DNA of 64,000 bases from Mortierella alpina (GCA_029449245.1 JANATF010000002.1:744001-808000), one strand, 5' to 3'. Shown: positions 33,372-45,897, counted from the stretch's first letter. A program made the numbers and translations. Notes: generated by a model from the letters alone, not told the origin.

Positions 33372-35496
33372 TTATGCCATTCTATATGCTCTATCAGCTC
33401 GGTAGCCGCGCTTGATGTTGCGGGTGACTTTGGTATCGAGGATCCGTCCGTCCGTATAGGGTGTAATAGTCTTTACTGACCCAATGTGGTCCATGACAGC
33501 ATTGCCGAGATCCCCCAGATTAACGATAGCGCTATCCAGCTTTCCAAAGATGTTGTCTCCTCCGTTCCATAGGAAATAGGTGGTAACAACCTGATAGGTC
33601 GTTTGAGGATTGATCGCGACCCACTTCCCCTGTCGATCCTGAATAGTGGCGCTCTTGATATGATTCTCCATCAGCGGGAGAGACGAGTCATACGTGAAGT
33701 GCATGCCGCTGATTTGGATAGGCGATGTAACACTCTTGTGAGTATCCTTATGTTGTCGATTGACAACAGCCTCAAGAGTTTGGAGTAGAACCTGACCTGT
33801 CATTGGCATCTGAACAATGACATTGTCATAGGGGATGGTCGTCAGGACTTTCTCGGCGGTGACTAGACCTTGAGGGATAGCAGCTCGGATCACACGCGAT
33901 TGAATGATTGCCAGATCCGGGTAAGGACCATTGGCGGAGCTAGAATTTCTGGCACGCTCGAGCATCGTGTCCGCGATCAGGTTACCGGTGGAACATTCGT
34001 CGTTCTTGCAGCGCGTGAAATCAAAATCAGCGGTGGCCTTGCCCAAGACGTTTGTAGACCATGACTCAAACTTTTGGCGCCATGTATCCACTTGTTTCTG
34101 TAGTTCGGGGTCGGGTTTGATGCTTTGATCGACTAGAACGGGCGCGCCCTGGTACTCCACGATTTTGCCCTTTGGATCAAAAACAACATCGAGGTTTCCA
34201 ACATATCTCCCCATATAAAACGCCTATGAATAACAGAAATAGAGTTAAGGTTTTAGGGGAGGAGATTTTTTTTAGTTTTGTTCGTCATATTTGATCGATG
34301 AGTTCACGACTTGCCTGTACGATTAAAGTGTCCTCACCGCCCTGGTTCTTAACCACGGTTGGATATGGCCCTTTAGAGAGCGGGTTCTTTGCATCTCCAA
34401 GAAACGTGTGCGAATGAGCACCGACAATCAAATCGATACCCCGCGTCTGGGCCGCCACCACCTTGTCGTTCTCGTATCCATGATGCGATAGCGCCAGGAT
34501 TCGCTTGATACCCTTGGCTTCCAGCTCATCCACACATTTTTGGACAGCCGGAATTGGATCTGTAAAGGACACCGTTGGACCCGCATTGGAGGTCGCAGCT
34601 GTCGTCTAGAATGCAATATCAATGGGAGATATAATAAATATAGGCGTTCTCCTTTCCGTTTGGTACATATCATGACGAATGTCAAATAGAGGCGACATAC
34701 AGGTGTGATGTATCCAATAATAGCGATGCCCAAATCCTCGAAAATGTGGTAGGGTTTCACCAAGTCCTTCAGGAGTGTCTCCCCGGAGAGAACACAGTTG
34801 GCACAGACAATAGGCATCTTGAGCTGCTTCCAGAATCTGGCCAAAGTCGCCACGCCATTGTCCCACTCATGGTTACCCACGGTGGTTAGATCGTAGCCGA
34901 GCGCGTTCATGATCTGCGACGCAACATCACCCTTGTAATAGTTGTACCAAAGCGTTCCCTAAGAAAAACACGTAAAATGAACATCATGAGTTCATCCAGA
35001 ATATGAGACTATCAGGCACATCTTTTAGCCCTTGCGCTGCATGCCAAGGATGCAGCATGCCAGTGTGCAAATGAGATGCAGCTCATGGATCTTACTTGAA
35101 ACTAGATTTTCAAGAACAAACAACACAACGGTGCTTAGTTACAGTATTTGATTGCATAGAGCATTTTGGTAAGCGATGTTTGCATCAATGTTGTTTCGCG
35201 CTTACCTCATCCCCGCCGTCCAACAGCAAGGACGTCTTTCCCTTTCGAAGTTCCTGGATCAGAGTCTTGTGTCTAGCAGCACCGCCATAGCAAGTGCCGT
35301 TCTTTTTATCCTCTTCACTACAGTTGAAGCCGTTATAGTTTGCAGGATCGACTCGAGCGTGAATGTCGTTCGTGTGAATCACGGTTAGGTTGAGCCAACC
35401 ATCCTTGGACGATGTCTGCGCGTGCGAAACAGAGAGTAAGGCTGTAGTCGCAGCAAACAAGAGTGGTGCCAGGCGTGTTGGATAAGTGATTCTCAT
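33372..35496 (-). CDS. Secreted 5'-nucleotidase / metallophosphoesterase
   Basis: Four exons: 35206-35496, 34701-34958, 34315-34605 and 33372-34223; 563 residues. The third intron is GC-AG (CAG|GCAAGT ... ATTCATAG), which alone restores the expected VQAFYMGRYVGNLDV junction. A signal peptide (to about residue 26) precedes the calcineurin-like phosphoesterase domain: HTNDIHARVD at residue 41, LLLDGGDE, VGNHEWDNG, ALSHHGYENDK, VGAHSHTFLGD supply the metal ligands. The C-terminal 5'-nucleotidase domain (GNLIADTML, TIPYDNVIVQMPMTG, YFLWNGGDNIFG) binds the nucleotide. The family hydrolyses extracellular AMP and other nucleotides to nucleosides and phosphate, consistent with salvage outside the cell. 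No C-terminal GPI-type hydrophobic tail is visible, so it is probably released. Confidence 0.9.
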
Positions 35497-38376
35497 ACCG
35501 AGTTTGCTTGTAGCGCAAAGGTTGAGGGAGTTGAAAAGTGGGCAGGAACGGAGAAAGAGGACAAGGAGGGGAAGAGGGCGTAAAGAGAGGTCTATTTAAG
35601 CTAAATGGATAGTCGCGGTCTTGGACTGTGGCGGCGAGGAGTTTGACTTGGGCTCATGGAATGCTGCTCTGTCGGCGGGATATGACGAAACTGTATATAC
35701 AGTACATTCTTTTAAACTGTTGATTATCCCTTTTGCGTCTAGGCTCGACTCCCTACATGTTCAAGAATGCTCAGGTGGTTATCCTGCATACCTTCAGCCG
35801 AGGGGCTGGGAAAACGCATCTAAAGCAAGGGAGAACTGAAAGAGAGAATGCATGCACTTAAGGAAAAATTTGTGCAATTAGGGAAAAAATTCATGCATTT
35901 AAGGAATTCATCCCTAAACGCATGAGTTATTTCTGGGTTTCCCTCTCCTACCCTAGATCTTTTTCCCAGTCCTTCTGCCCACGGTAGGCAGGGATGACCC
36001 CCCTTGAACATGCAGAGAGGGCAGGAGTCGAGCGTACTTAGTGTTCAATTCAAGAATAGCGGTTATCCCCTCCCGCCATTGCAAAACTGGCCGTCAGCAA
36101 TATCCAACTCCAGTCATCCTGCATGCCAAGCTGTCTTTCATATCTTCTGCCAACTAGCTGATCATACCCGTTGTAACACTTTTCTCAACGAATATGTTGA
36201 CGGAACCGCGCGACAAATACTATCAAGAGGTCCACTCAGTATGAACTGTAAGCAACACCCCAGTGCAAGGCGGGGTAGGAGCAAGGCAATGGAAACGAGC
36301 GAAGGATTCCGGCGCGCACTGGAATGTATAGTCGCATAAGCAGAGGGACAAGACCATAATACTTAAGGCACTCCAACTTGGATTTGCCGATGGTACATGT
36401 ATAATAATGCCTGTACTCGTTGAGCACCATTGTGAATTCACTCCAGTGCTCTTGGCAGATGGAAGGCAATGACCATGCATCAACACAACAATTACAATCC
36501 AGAGCTCCAGATCTTATAAAAGTGGCTAGAACATGCGTGCCATTTGCACAGACGCTGTAACAGCCTGGATAGGCGAGCACTTGGGTATCGAAACTATGTT
36601 CCGAGATGGTTACCCATGCTGAGGTTTAAGTCGAGTGAGAGCTCATTACGGTGTTTCCATGAGAGCCCTATTCGGCACCAGACAGCTATCGGTAACCGAC
36701 AATATCTCGATTGATGTACTCAATACTGCACATGATTCTACGTGGGGTCGTTTACCAATGTATAATCCTTTAAGAACTCGCCTAAATCCATTTCTGGAGG
36801 CCATCCTTATCAGCTATGGGGCGATCAACCATTACTCGTTCGCTGACATGCGCATAGTCTAACAACGATATTTTCCATGGGCATCTACATCCACACCGAT
36901 GCAAAAAGATGAGGTCTGGATGCTACTGTCGGTGTTTATTCGTTGGTCGCATGCAGTCATTTTGACATGCAAATTTTTTGGAGACTCCGGTTGCATGTGA
37001 GCTTTTCTCAAGAGACACCTGTAGACACGTTCTGGCATTGTCTCACTCAACGTCCAGGCTATTCTTATGCGTAGACTGACAATGTTAAAGAGGCAGTTAG
37101 CGATTACCAAAGCCAAATGTCGGGTGCGATACTCGTAGAGCAAGTCGCGCCGCCGGCTTGAGACTGATATTGGCTGCGTGTATTAAAAAGTTGCCACCTC
37201 AGAACATCTGCATATTGATAGGCATTACGGCATTCTCCCACTTTTCTTTCCTAGTTACTCGCAGACTTTTTAACATGCAGTGATAGTAGATAACACTCCA
37301 GTCCTTTTCCACGGCATTTAGGAGGACAACATTGGTGGCTTTCACACTCAGCTGCTGTTGCTGATTTGAACTGGACGTTGGATTGAGTAGGGATTGGAGC
37401 CGGTTCTCGGCGCGCTGCGGTTCCGACCTTTTTCCTGCGCCAAAGAATTGACCGCCTCCAATATTTGACTGACGGTTCTTTTTTTGGAGCAGGGGCTTCG
37501 ACCTCCAAGGATCTAATCATGAGAAAGACGGTCACAAAAGCCCAAAATAGCCCAGGTCCCCCTGGCCTCTGAACCTTGAACCTCAGGTCTTCGATCAGAC
37601 ATGAAGCGTCTTGGACTACCCTATTCCAGTCCTGTCCAGTGCTCCCACGGCTTTCCTCTGTCCATTGTCATATACTACTGTTTTAAAGTGCGAAGTCACC
37701 GAGTCACCGAGCGCGTCCTATTGCTGTTATGTATTGTTGTTTACAACATATGTGACTGGAGCGGAAAGATATCGCGTCTGTTTGTTACTGTTTCCTTTAC
37801 GCGCTCGATCGTTATGAGGCTGCCATACTCACTCACGAGGCAATAGAAAGAAGGTACACTTGGTTTCCAGGGAGGGTATGGCAGCTTCATAACGGCCGAG
37901 GTATGTGTTGCAGTTGATGTAAGCATTAGAATAAATGAATTGCCCTCATCACCAATGTGCATGCCACCTCACCATCCTTCAAGAACGTTCTTCCGGCAAC
38001 CCTTCTTGCACCTGCCTTAACCTTGTCTTAAGATACTTTCGTCCTTCAGGAACCCGATCATGACTCTAGTTTCCGATAAGCCGTATTGGCATCCCCGGGT
38101 TCGCTTTGTCATCTCCGGTTTCGCTTTGTCACAGTCAGAAGTCGAGCGTTAGACAGTCTAGACCTACTTGGTGCCTGATCCACGCTGCTGCGATTGTCGT
38201 TGTAGTCATAGATCCTATAGAGTATACCTTCTTCAGACGCAATTCATCAATTCATAACCGTTCTCTCATCGCCTCCTCAGCTTCAGAATAGCATATGTAG
38301 TCGCCTTTCGTCGTCAAAGATTTAGAGTCCTTTCGTTCGCCATCTTATAGTCTTTCAAAAACACTGCAATTTCACT
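35497..38376. other. No supported gene
   Basis: The part next to 35496 is the 5'-nucleotidase promoter. At about 35860-35910 near-repeats of GCA(C/T)TTAAGGAA occur. A minus-strand ORF at 37251-37535 is basic with some cysteines but unsupported. The last few hundred bases may be the 5' region of the hAT relic. Confidence 0.45.
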
Positions 38377-40498
38377 ATGAACTCTACCATCGCCTCCATT
38401 TCTTCCAGCATCTTTGACGCTGTCATGAACACTACCACTACTGTGAACAACGCTGTAGTTGCAGCTCAGCAAGGCGCTGTTCCTCCTCAGCCTCTTGTAC
38501 CAGGTATATAACTGAGAAAGCGCTAGGGGTGGTGATGTGCAATGACATTTGTCTAGGTTTAATGTACTTACTTCTTCCTTTGACTTTCATAAACAGGTCA
38601 ATGAGGCACCAACTTCGAGACTCACTATGCTAAGCAGCAGAATGGAACTTGGGTGTGGCGGCTCCATTGTCGTGAGGACGGCTGCTCTAGTCACTATTCG
38701 TCCAAGTCCGCAACCGGCACGCTGAAGAAGCATTTCAGTACGGCACGTCGCACTGTCTACAACGAACTTCATCGAGCTCGCATGCAGCAAGCCGTCCACT
38801 AGCCCACTCTTTATGAGCTCCCAGTTCCTCAAAGGGCACTCGACCGGCTGGCAACTGCTGCCCTTGACTGGATCATCCAGTCCATGCAGCCATTTTCGGC
38901 TCTGGACCACGCAGCGTTCCGCAACATGATCAGGGCAGTCAGCCCACAGGTGAGCATGCCATGCAGTGCCACGGTCCGTGGGCGGCTGTCTGATCACACG
39001 CTATACCTGGAGGATATGCTCAAGGCACGCCTCGAGGAGACGCTTGAGTTCGGCAGCCTGATACCACCGACAGCTGGACAAGTGCCGCCAACCGCCCCTA
39101 CATGTCGGTAACATTGCATTGGCTGGATCCTAACTTCCGCCTGCGTGAATGTGCTCTGGCATTGGAGCCCCAGCCGTACCCACACACCGCCCAGCCTACC
39201 GCCCTCCTCATCCGTACGTTGTATTCTGAACAATGTTTCTTATGATGCGATGTATAAATGCGATATCAATCAAGCGCTTTGTTCTTCTACAGGTCGTGTA
39301 CTGAATCGATGGGGACTTTTTAATTTCTTCGTCGGTGCATCGCGGACTGATAGTGCCGCCGTGATGCCCAAGACGATCGAGGGCGTTTCTAATAAGATTA
39401 TGAGGGTGCCGTGCATCACGCATGCCCTTCACCACCGCGTCAAGGCCGCCTTCCGTGAGCTAGCCCATTGGAGGAGTTGGTTGACAAGTGCCTCTCCTTG
39501 GCGCTTTTCTTTCACTCAAGCCCCAAGATGGCCCAGGCGCTGCACAACGAGCAGTCTCAAGGCTTTGAGTCCCCGAGGCCGCTCTCGGTCGTACTGGACG
39601 TCGCGACCAGATGGAATAGCTGCTACCATATGTTGGAGCGGCTCCTTCTTCGCAACCATATCGAGAGTGTGACGATGGACCTCGAGCCCAAGCCTCTTGA
39701 GAAGCTCCAGGCTCTCTTGCCGGCGTCTAAGGAGTAGGCCCAGATCAAGCACGTCGTCAAGATCCTGTCATCGTTCGAGACTCTGACGAACTTGTTCAGC
39801 TCTTCATCGCAGCATGGTCTCGCTGCAATGATTGCACGTCATCGCCGTGGGCTGCTGGACGATCTTGCTGCCAGTCTTCCAGATGAGACGGATCTTCCGG
39901 ACACCATGCGCTGGACAGTTTTCACATGGCTCTTGTGAATCAAGTTCGCAGGCGTATAGTGGTGAGTGAGGATATGGCTATGGCCACTGTTCTCCATCCC
40001 ACCTTCAACGACCTTTGCCCACTCACGAACCGTGAGTTTCGGGAGAGGGTAATGTTGCGACTCAGGTTCGAGTACAACAATATCGCTCCCACGGCCAGGG
40101 AGCGAGCAAGTCGTCGGCCAACGGTCGTAGAGACAGACAGTGACGATAGCGCTTCCGGGCTCCAGCGCATGCTCAAGTACCGCAAGATTGAGCGTCAGGC
40201 AAGCTTCGGAGACACCGAGGGTGATGATGAACTTAAAAGGTACCTTCAACTTAATGTCATGGATAACGTGGATCCATTGTTTTGGTGGGGATTAAATATG
40301 GACAAGTTTCCAACGGTGGCAAAGCTGGCAAGGAAATACTTGACACTTCCAGCCTCTTCTGTCACCTCTGAACGCATGTTCAGTCTTGCTGAAAATATCG
40401 TCAGCGACAGTCGCAACCGCCTGGCGAACGATGCCATCAAGGATCTTGTTTTCTGTCATTATGCAAAGAGGCGCCTGGTCAGACTTCAGGGGGAATAG
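38377..40498 (+). pseudogene. Decayed hAT transposase
   Basis: An N-terminal exon (MNSTIASISSSIFDAVMNTT) is followed by an intron (GTATAT...AAACAG) and a BED-type zinc-finger region (VWRLHCREDGCSSHYSSKSA...LKKHF) preceded by an in-frame stop. The middle carries several more stops and frame changes but keeps recognisable blocks (RVLNRWGLFNFFVGASRTDS, VVLDVATRWNSCYHMLERLL). The C-terminal hAT dimerisation domain is intact in one frame at 39926-40498: ELKRYLQL, DPLFWWGLN, FPTVAKLARKYLTLPASSV, SERMFSLAENIVSDSRNRL. The catalytic core is thus broken and the element inactive. The GACCGGT-rich stretch just downstream may be its terminal region. Confidence 0.8.
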
Positions 40499-40550
40499 GG
40501 TGCACGGGTACCTTAGAAAGCAATAGAGTTCAAAGTAATAAAAATAGATG

Positions 40551-40645
40551 AAGAGCCCGTCGACCAGCGGTTTTGACCGGCGCCATATTTATTTTCCCAT
40601 TTTTTGACCGGTCCCAGACTTTTGACCGGTTCCAATCAATCCGAT
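40551..40645 (+). repeat. Dispersed GACCGGT-rich repeat, copy 2
   Basis: Begins GAAGAGCCCGTCGACC and ends near GACCGGTTCCAATC. Same order of motifs as 2345-2440. It lies about 50 bp after the hAT stop codon, consistent with a subterminal repeat region of that element. Confidence 0.55.
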
Positions 40646-41579
40646 TGAAGATATGGTAGGTTTAGTTGAGTTCAAAACACCGTCTCCCGTCCTTGAGTCA
40701 AAACGCTGGTCAAGGTCATTTCTTCGTTTTGGCGTCACTTGAGCAGGGTCAGATGAGCGCGTCGTGTGTATCGATCTTGAGGGTGATGCTGAGAAATATT
40801 GAAAGTAACCTGTGGAGAGCTTTGTGAGGGATTGGAGGCATTGAAAGCAGCAAAATTCCTTGGAGATGCAATGTCCATTCATATGCCTATATGCTCGACG
40901 CAGACCATATTGCCATTGGATATGCGTAGAGGACGACAAATCATCGAGGCACTTCAACCAGACTCATAGGAGAAGGAAGACGGGTAGCCTCCAAGGGGAT
41001 CTGGGAGATGCTCCGAACAGATCAAGGTGGACGCGCAAGGAATTATATAGAGTGGCAGCGTTTCCTGCTGCATTGCTTTATGAGCATGGCCAAAATCAAA
41101 GATCGCGATCACACTCTGGTGAAGGATCGGTATTATGCCACTACATACCTTTTTTTTCTCGGCGGCTGTTCAAAAGAGGGTTACACAACCGTCCCACTGC
41201 ACCAATGACAATGGTCGGTCCTCGGTATCGCCTCGCTCGCTGTCTCTCTCTCTCGCTCTCTCTTTCGCCTCGACCCCTCCCGCTCCGCGCTGGCGACCAT
41301 TTGCTCATCCATCCAGCGCCATTCCGCATTCGCTCTTTCCTTCATTCGCTCGTTCCTGATCTTCGTGTGCCCGGCTCTGTCGCACACCCTCCTCCTATCC
41401 TCCCCCTTCCCTAGCCGGTGGTCATGTTGAAAAAACTAGGTATGAACCCGCCCTCATCCCTTTGCACGTGCGATCGAGAGGCGATTCGTGGTCTGTCTCT
41501 TTCAAAAAAATGCTGATGAAGCGAGCGGACAACCCTGATTCACTACTACATTCATCCCTTTTTCTTTCCCTTTTTTTTT
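40646..41579. other. No supported gene; probable promoter at right
   Basis: The stretch 41220-41570 is rich in CTCTCTC and T-tracts, typical of fungal promoters and 5' leaders, and precedes the left glycosyltransferase copy. Confidence 0.4.
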
Positions 41580-42461
41580 TTGCGGCCGACAGCAACAACA
41601 ACACCAACAACTTGTCCACATCCTAGCCAATCCACAACAGTGGTGCATTCGCTGTCTCTCCTTTTTTTCCCCCTTTTGATACCGACTTACCCATTCTCCC
41701 AATCTTTTCTTTCTGTTTTACCAGCCGCTCTGGCAATAGTGGTCCTGACGATATGCATTACATCACTTTGGCACTCGGAACTGGACCTCACCGCCATGAT
41801 GGACAGGTCAGGATATCAAGCCAAGACAAAGAGCAGGAGCCCGGTCAAAAACCAAGTGACAGCGTCGGGCACCCGATATACCGCATTCGTCCACAAGTCG
41901 TGCGCCGAAACATTCACGTTTGGGTATTCGTGGTTCACCAACAGTTTCAACATCGTGTGCGATTCTCTGGACCGATCCCCTTTGTGCTCGCTCAAAATGG
42001 AAAACAGCAACGGATACGACACCCTAGGCGAAAAATCACTCAACCTCTGGAAGTACGTCCACCACTCTGACGACGTCGAGGACATCATCATCAAAATCGA
42101 CGACGACACCATGATCCAAAAACATGTCTTTGACGAGTTTGTGGACGAATTTGCAAACAGGACCGACAACACCATTGCCGGCGTGATGAACACCTGGGGA
42201 GGCGAATTCTACTGGCCCCTGGGTCGGCTTTACATGTTCAAGAAGAGTCATCTGCCGCCAGCAGGCGACTTTCTTTGGACCAATGCCACGTTTTTCAACA
42301 AGTGGGAGGATTGTCAAATAGGGTACCTCATCCACGAACAAAACGTCAGCCGTACTTACTACTTGGAATCAGAGCGCTTTTGGCACTCCACATTTGAGGA
42401 CGCCCGAGTCAAGATTGATTTCAAACGCATCTCTGCTACTTGCAATACTACTGTACCATAA
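41580..42461 (+). CDS. GT31-like glycosyltransferase, left palindrome copy
   Basis: The frame is open for 293 residues. A hydrophobic anchor (VLPAALAIVVLTICITSLW) fits a type II Golgi protein. Galactosyltransferase-type features follow: LNLWKYVHH, a DDD metal motif in IIIKIDDDTMIQKHVFDEF, and an acidic motif in NKWEDCQIGYLIHEQNVS. The region is shorter than usual GT31 domains, so it may be partial or derived. The start is uncertain: homology to the right copy begins at about 41731, right where a good splice acceptor (GTTTTACCAG) sits, so the true first exon may lie upstream. The donor is probably UDP-galactose or another UDP-sugar by analogy with the family. Confidence 0.6.
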   Translation: MRPTATTTPTTCPHPSQSTTVVHSLSLLFFPLLIPTYPFSQSFLSVLPAALAIVVLTICITSLWHSELDLTAMMDRSGYQAKTKSRSPVKNQVTASGTRYTAFVHKSCAETFTFGYSWFTNSFNIVCDSLDRSPLCSLKMENSNGYDTLGEKSLNLWKYVHHSDDVEDIIIKIDDDTMIQKHVFDEFVDEFANRTDNTIAGVMNTWGGEFYWPLGRLYMFKKSHLPPAGDFLWTNATFFNKWEDCQIGYLIHEQNVSRTYYLESERFWHSTFEDARVKIDFKRISATCNTTVP

Positions 42462-42484
42462 AAATATCTACATGCACCTAACCT

Positions 42485-42660
42485 ACAACGTCGGGACAAC
42501 TGGTCAATCAGTTAGCTGGTCAAATAGCCATATTCTTAATGGTTAGCAGGTTTAAACGGTCAACAGCTTTGGTTGAATAGCCAAACGGCTAACCTGGTCA
42601 AAAGGTGGTTAAAAAAATAGTCAAAGACAAGCAAAACAGTTAACCGGTTAAATCTTTGTA
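42485..42660. repeat. GGTCAA/GGTTAACC-rich stretch, left arm
   Basis: Short units such as TGGTCAA, GGTTAAC and CCGGTTAAA recur about every 10-20 bp. An inverted copy is at 56465-56640. The look is that of transposon subterminal repeats; no transposase is attached. Confidence 0.5.
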
Positions 42661-43069
42661 CTTTCAAGCACATGTAGAAAGGTATTTTCCACTCACGCCT
42701 TGCCATCACGTCGATTCTACAACAAGAATGCGCATAGTTCAATCCATTTATTCATTCTTCGTGTGTTAGCTCCCGGGCTCTATCCTCTCCAGTCTAAAGA
42801 TGGTTCTTTTTCTTTTGGGTGAGAAGGAAAAACTGATTTAACGTCGCGCCGCTGTTCAAACTCTCAATCAAAGCTTCAAAGCTCGCGCTTCCGTCACGTC
42901 CACCGTTGCGCCATGCGCCTCCTCGCCTAATATAACTTCCAGTACGGGGCTCACAATCAATCACGTTGAACGAGAATGTTTTGGTCAGCGTGTTGCCGTG
43001 CCCTTGGCGCCACTTGACTTGACTTGAATGCCTTGTTCAATATCCACCGAAAAGGTCGACCGACTACGC

Positions 43070-43640
43070 CTTTGAATCACTCATACCAGTGTCTCTCCAG
43101 GGATACACTCCTAGGCAACAGTGTTGTACCAACATCATCGAGTGTCATAGGCGGGACCTGATCGTATCGAGATGCCAACTGCATCTCTAGTTCGGCAAGT
43201 CTTTCCACAAACGGTTTGGGTCCGATAGCGATAGGCCGGTTTGCGACATGTTGGCTTTGGTCTCGCTGTTCTTGAGATTCTGACCCCTGCTATTCTGACC
43301 GACAGCTTTGCTCTGTAGGGGTTTGTTGTTGTTGCTGTTGACCTGGCGGATATCGCCTCTCATCGCCATCGCCTCTGGCGCCGCGCAGCGCCCCTATTTT
43401 CTCCTGTCTTCTCCATAAACTTATACATACAATCTACGGACAATCCATTGGCGATCGCTTCGCTGGAATTTGGAGCACTATGCCTTTCACTGCTTTTTTT
43501 AATTGTTGAAAAAGTATTCGTGTACTGTGTGAAACACGTCATGAATGCAGGTGCATTGGCGATACGGCTGTCCGCCATTGGCGATCTCCTATTTCCCATT
43601 TTGTCGCTCAAGTGCGATCTCGCATTTCTCATATTGTCGC
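43070..43640 (-). pseudogene. Decayed Gln-rich gene, left arm
   Basis: Minus-strand coding traces run through a Gln-rich stretch into FVERLAELEMQLASRYDQVP and MTLDDVGTTLLPRSVSLERH, then a stop. The mirrored right copy has extra stops. No intact start was found and the family is not recognised. Confidence 0.35.
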
Positions 43641-44069
43641 TCAGGTCATCCTTGAATTTTCTGAAAAGAGAGATGTCATGGCGCAGTGCGGTGTTTGAAA
43701 CACACCATGGTCTTCAGATCGGAGACGGCACATCACGATGCATCATCAAGGTAACAGCATCCTGTAGAATGACCTTTCTTGAATGAGTCAAGATAAGAAG
43801 AATGCGCACGCGTCAGACGTCCTCAGGAGAGATATCGATTCGCGTTGCCATTGGGCGGTTATAATACGAGCCCTTGTCCATCATTCTATTGTAGCCAATC
43901 CGCATAATGGCCACTTCCTTTGGCAAGTTCTCCAACAGATGGCAACAGCATCCCCTGAAGCTCGACAGGCTGTAGAAGGATGCCCCTGGCGATCCAAAGT
44001 TGTTCTCCTGGGAGTGTGCAACCTATGCGAAAAGAGTTTTCGGTGTGTGCTCTGTGTCTTGGGGGCTTC

Positions 44070-44490
44070 TTAACTTTCCATCAGCGTACGCGGCGAGCAG
44101 GGGTGCGATATCCTTATCAATCGTCTCACATTTGGAAATGATATCATTGACCTTGGGAAGGTGGGCTTTCGTAGGGCTCGCCAGGTCTTGGGGCTTGTCG
44201 GAAAGGAAGGTGATTTCTGGCTTGCATTGGCTTTAGCCTTGCATACATACTGTCTCCGCCATTCTTGCGCTCGTAAATAGTCCTCCATGCCTATTCCTAC
44301 TTTCGAAAGCGTTTCAAAAGGATACGTAGCGCCATAAATGCGCGATAGCAGCAGCATGCCGTTCCTTGTTCACTAAGACACAGCGCGTCAAGTCTTGATT
44401 CGAAAGCAGCGTGAAGACCATGTCAAGTACCTCAGGAATGTTGAAGTACTGCAGAGACTTGAAACCCACAATTTCAAGGTCTTACACGAA
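44070..44490 (-). pseudogene. F-box gene relic, left arm
   Basis: Minus-strand frame reads an F-box-like start (IPEVLDMVFTLLSNQDLTRC, then VLVNKERHAAAIAHLWRYVS) and meets a TGA soon after. Later fragments continue in shifted frames (KAHLPKVNDIISKC). F-box proteins recruit substrates to SCF ubiquitin ligases; this copy is not functional. Confidence 0.5.
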
Positions 44491-45380
44491 TAGTAACAGC
44501 AGCTTGAAACGTCGTACCGGTTGTGATATAATTATCAGAAACTACTGGAGCGCTCAGTAAACCATGGCGTTACCCCGCGTGTCTTTGAACAAAAGCCAAG
44601 TCGTTTCTGGTGGTTGCCCAAAAGAAGTTGTCGCAAAGTATCTCCTGCCATGCTCACTCATTACCTGGCTGACACAGGTCTTGAGATTATGGCACCCAGG
44701 AACCAAGTACTCGTCCTCGGTAAATGAAGAGCGAAAAAGAACAAATCTAAGTTCGCAGTCACTTGAGCAAGGGAGAGAAAAAAAATAGCCCTGCCAAGAT
44801 CCCCCTGCACAGTACATTGAGATACCGCGTTTCTATTACGCATTGTTAGCATATCTATCGGCAGCAGACTGTGGGAAATAGTGTTTTTGTAGATTGGCAA
44901 AGAGGCCTCTATTATGCATTGTTCGGATATTCATCGGCAAGAGTCTGTGGGAAAGGGTGTCTTTGTAGATCGTCAAAGAAGCTGTGGTGTCACTAAGAAT
45001 GGAAACAGGGTTTGAGCTAAGCCCATGTGCGAAGAGCACGACGAACACCAGTGTCTTGAAGTCTAAGCAAAATTTCTGGAGAGCACTTCAGTTACGCGCG
45101 TACAGCGCAGTACTCTACATGTATATACATAGTCATCTGTCGGCAATGGGTCGTGGGATGGACGAAACAGCTCCAACATCCAAGTTTGGACATACGATGA
45201 CAGAGGGTTCAGAACCATAGCTAAGCGCACCTTTCTGCCCTCAAAGACAGAAAGGCGGAAAAAAGAAAATGAACAAGCTAGGTGAGAGCACTTGTTCTTC
45301 TTTTTGAAGCCAGTCCTGGCACAAACGCTCACGAGAGTTGGATAAGGATGGCTTGCTGAAATGGGGCACCATCCGTGGTG

Positions 45381-45388
45381 TATAAAAG
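45381..45388 (+). promoter_or_regulatory. TATA box of the left small secreted protein gene
   Basis: TATAAAAG, 204 bp before the start codon. The span in between probably includes a 5' UTR intron ending TTTCCAG at 45584. The mirrored box is at 48607-48614. Confidence 0.6.
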
Positions 45389-45591
45389 GACCCCAGACCT
45401 TCCTCATTTTTTTCTGTTCATCATCAAATTCAAAAGCCATCTTCTTCAAACCACTCTTCAACTTCTCACTCACACGTAACCTCTTCAACACCAAGGTTCG
45501 AAAACAGCTATTGCTGACATGATATACGGCGCGACATATGTTCTGCCTAGCTCTGCTAATAACATTTGTTATAACTGATTTCCAGTTTACC

Positions 45592-45897
45592 ATGAAGACC
45601 TTCACCATTGTCCTTGGATTGTTCGCAGCGCTTGCTGTTTCGGATGTCGTTTCGGCTGGAAATGATGTTCGTGACTGCGGAAAAGAAAGGGCAGTTCGAT
45701 GCATTGGCCTCAAGGGAGACAAGTTCCAAGATACCGAGTCGACGATTGCGGCGATCAAGGGTATTAACAATGAGAGATTCTGTCAGTGCAAGACGGACAA
45801 GAACCATTTGTACATTGTTGCCAACAACAACCTTGAACAAACCCAGCAGTCGTGCGCGCGAACTGCGTTCAGAGGCAAGATCTGCGGCGGCCATTAG
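45592..45897 (+). CDS. Six-cysteine small secreted protein, left copy
   Basis: 101 residues from the ATG at 45592, which follows a branch-point-like and acceptor sequence, so a 5' UTR intron is likely. A signal peptide (MKTFTIVLGLFAALAVSDVV, cleavage near SAG at 21-23) leads to a mature chain with six cysteines at about 29, 37, 64, 66, 88 and 98, enough for three disulfides, and a basic, Asn-rich middle. The pattern suits a stable extracellular protein. Family not recognised; roles in surface interaction or defence would be guesses. An identical gene lies in the right arm, convergent with this one. Confidence 0.75.
   Translation: MKTFTIVLGLFAALAVSDVVSAGNDVRDCGKERAVRCIGLKGDKFQDTESTIAAIKGINNERFCQCKTDKNHLYIVANNNLEQTQQSCARTAFRGKICGGH

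Noticed and set aside
43448-43786. 112-codon plus-strand hydrophobic frame in the left arm (partly mirrored at 55331-55657)
   Set aside because: Antisense to coding traces of the decayed Gln-rich gene and diverges in frame between arms.
45063-45770. 235-codon minus-strand frame antisense to the small secreted protein gene, mirrored at 48225-48932
   Set aside because: No domain, overlaps a better gene with signal peptide and TATA box; present in both arms only because the block is duplicated.
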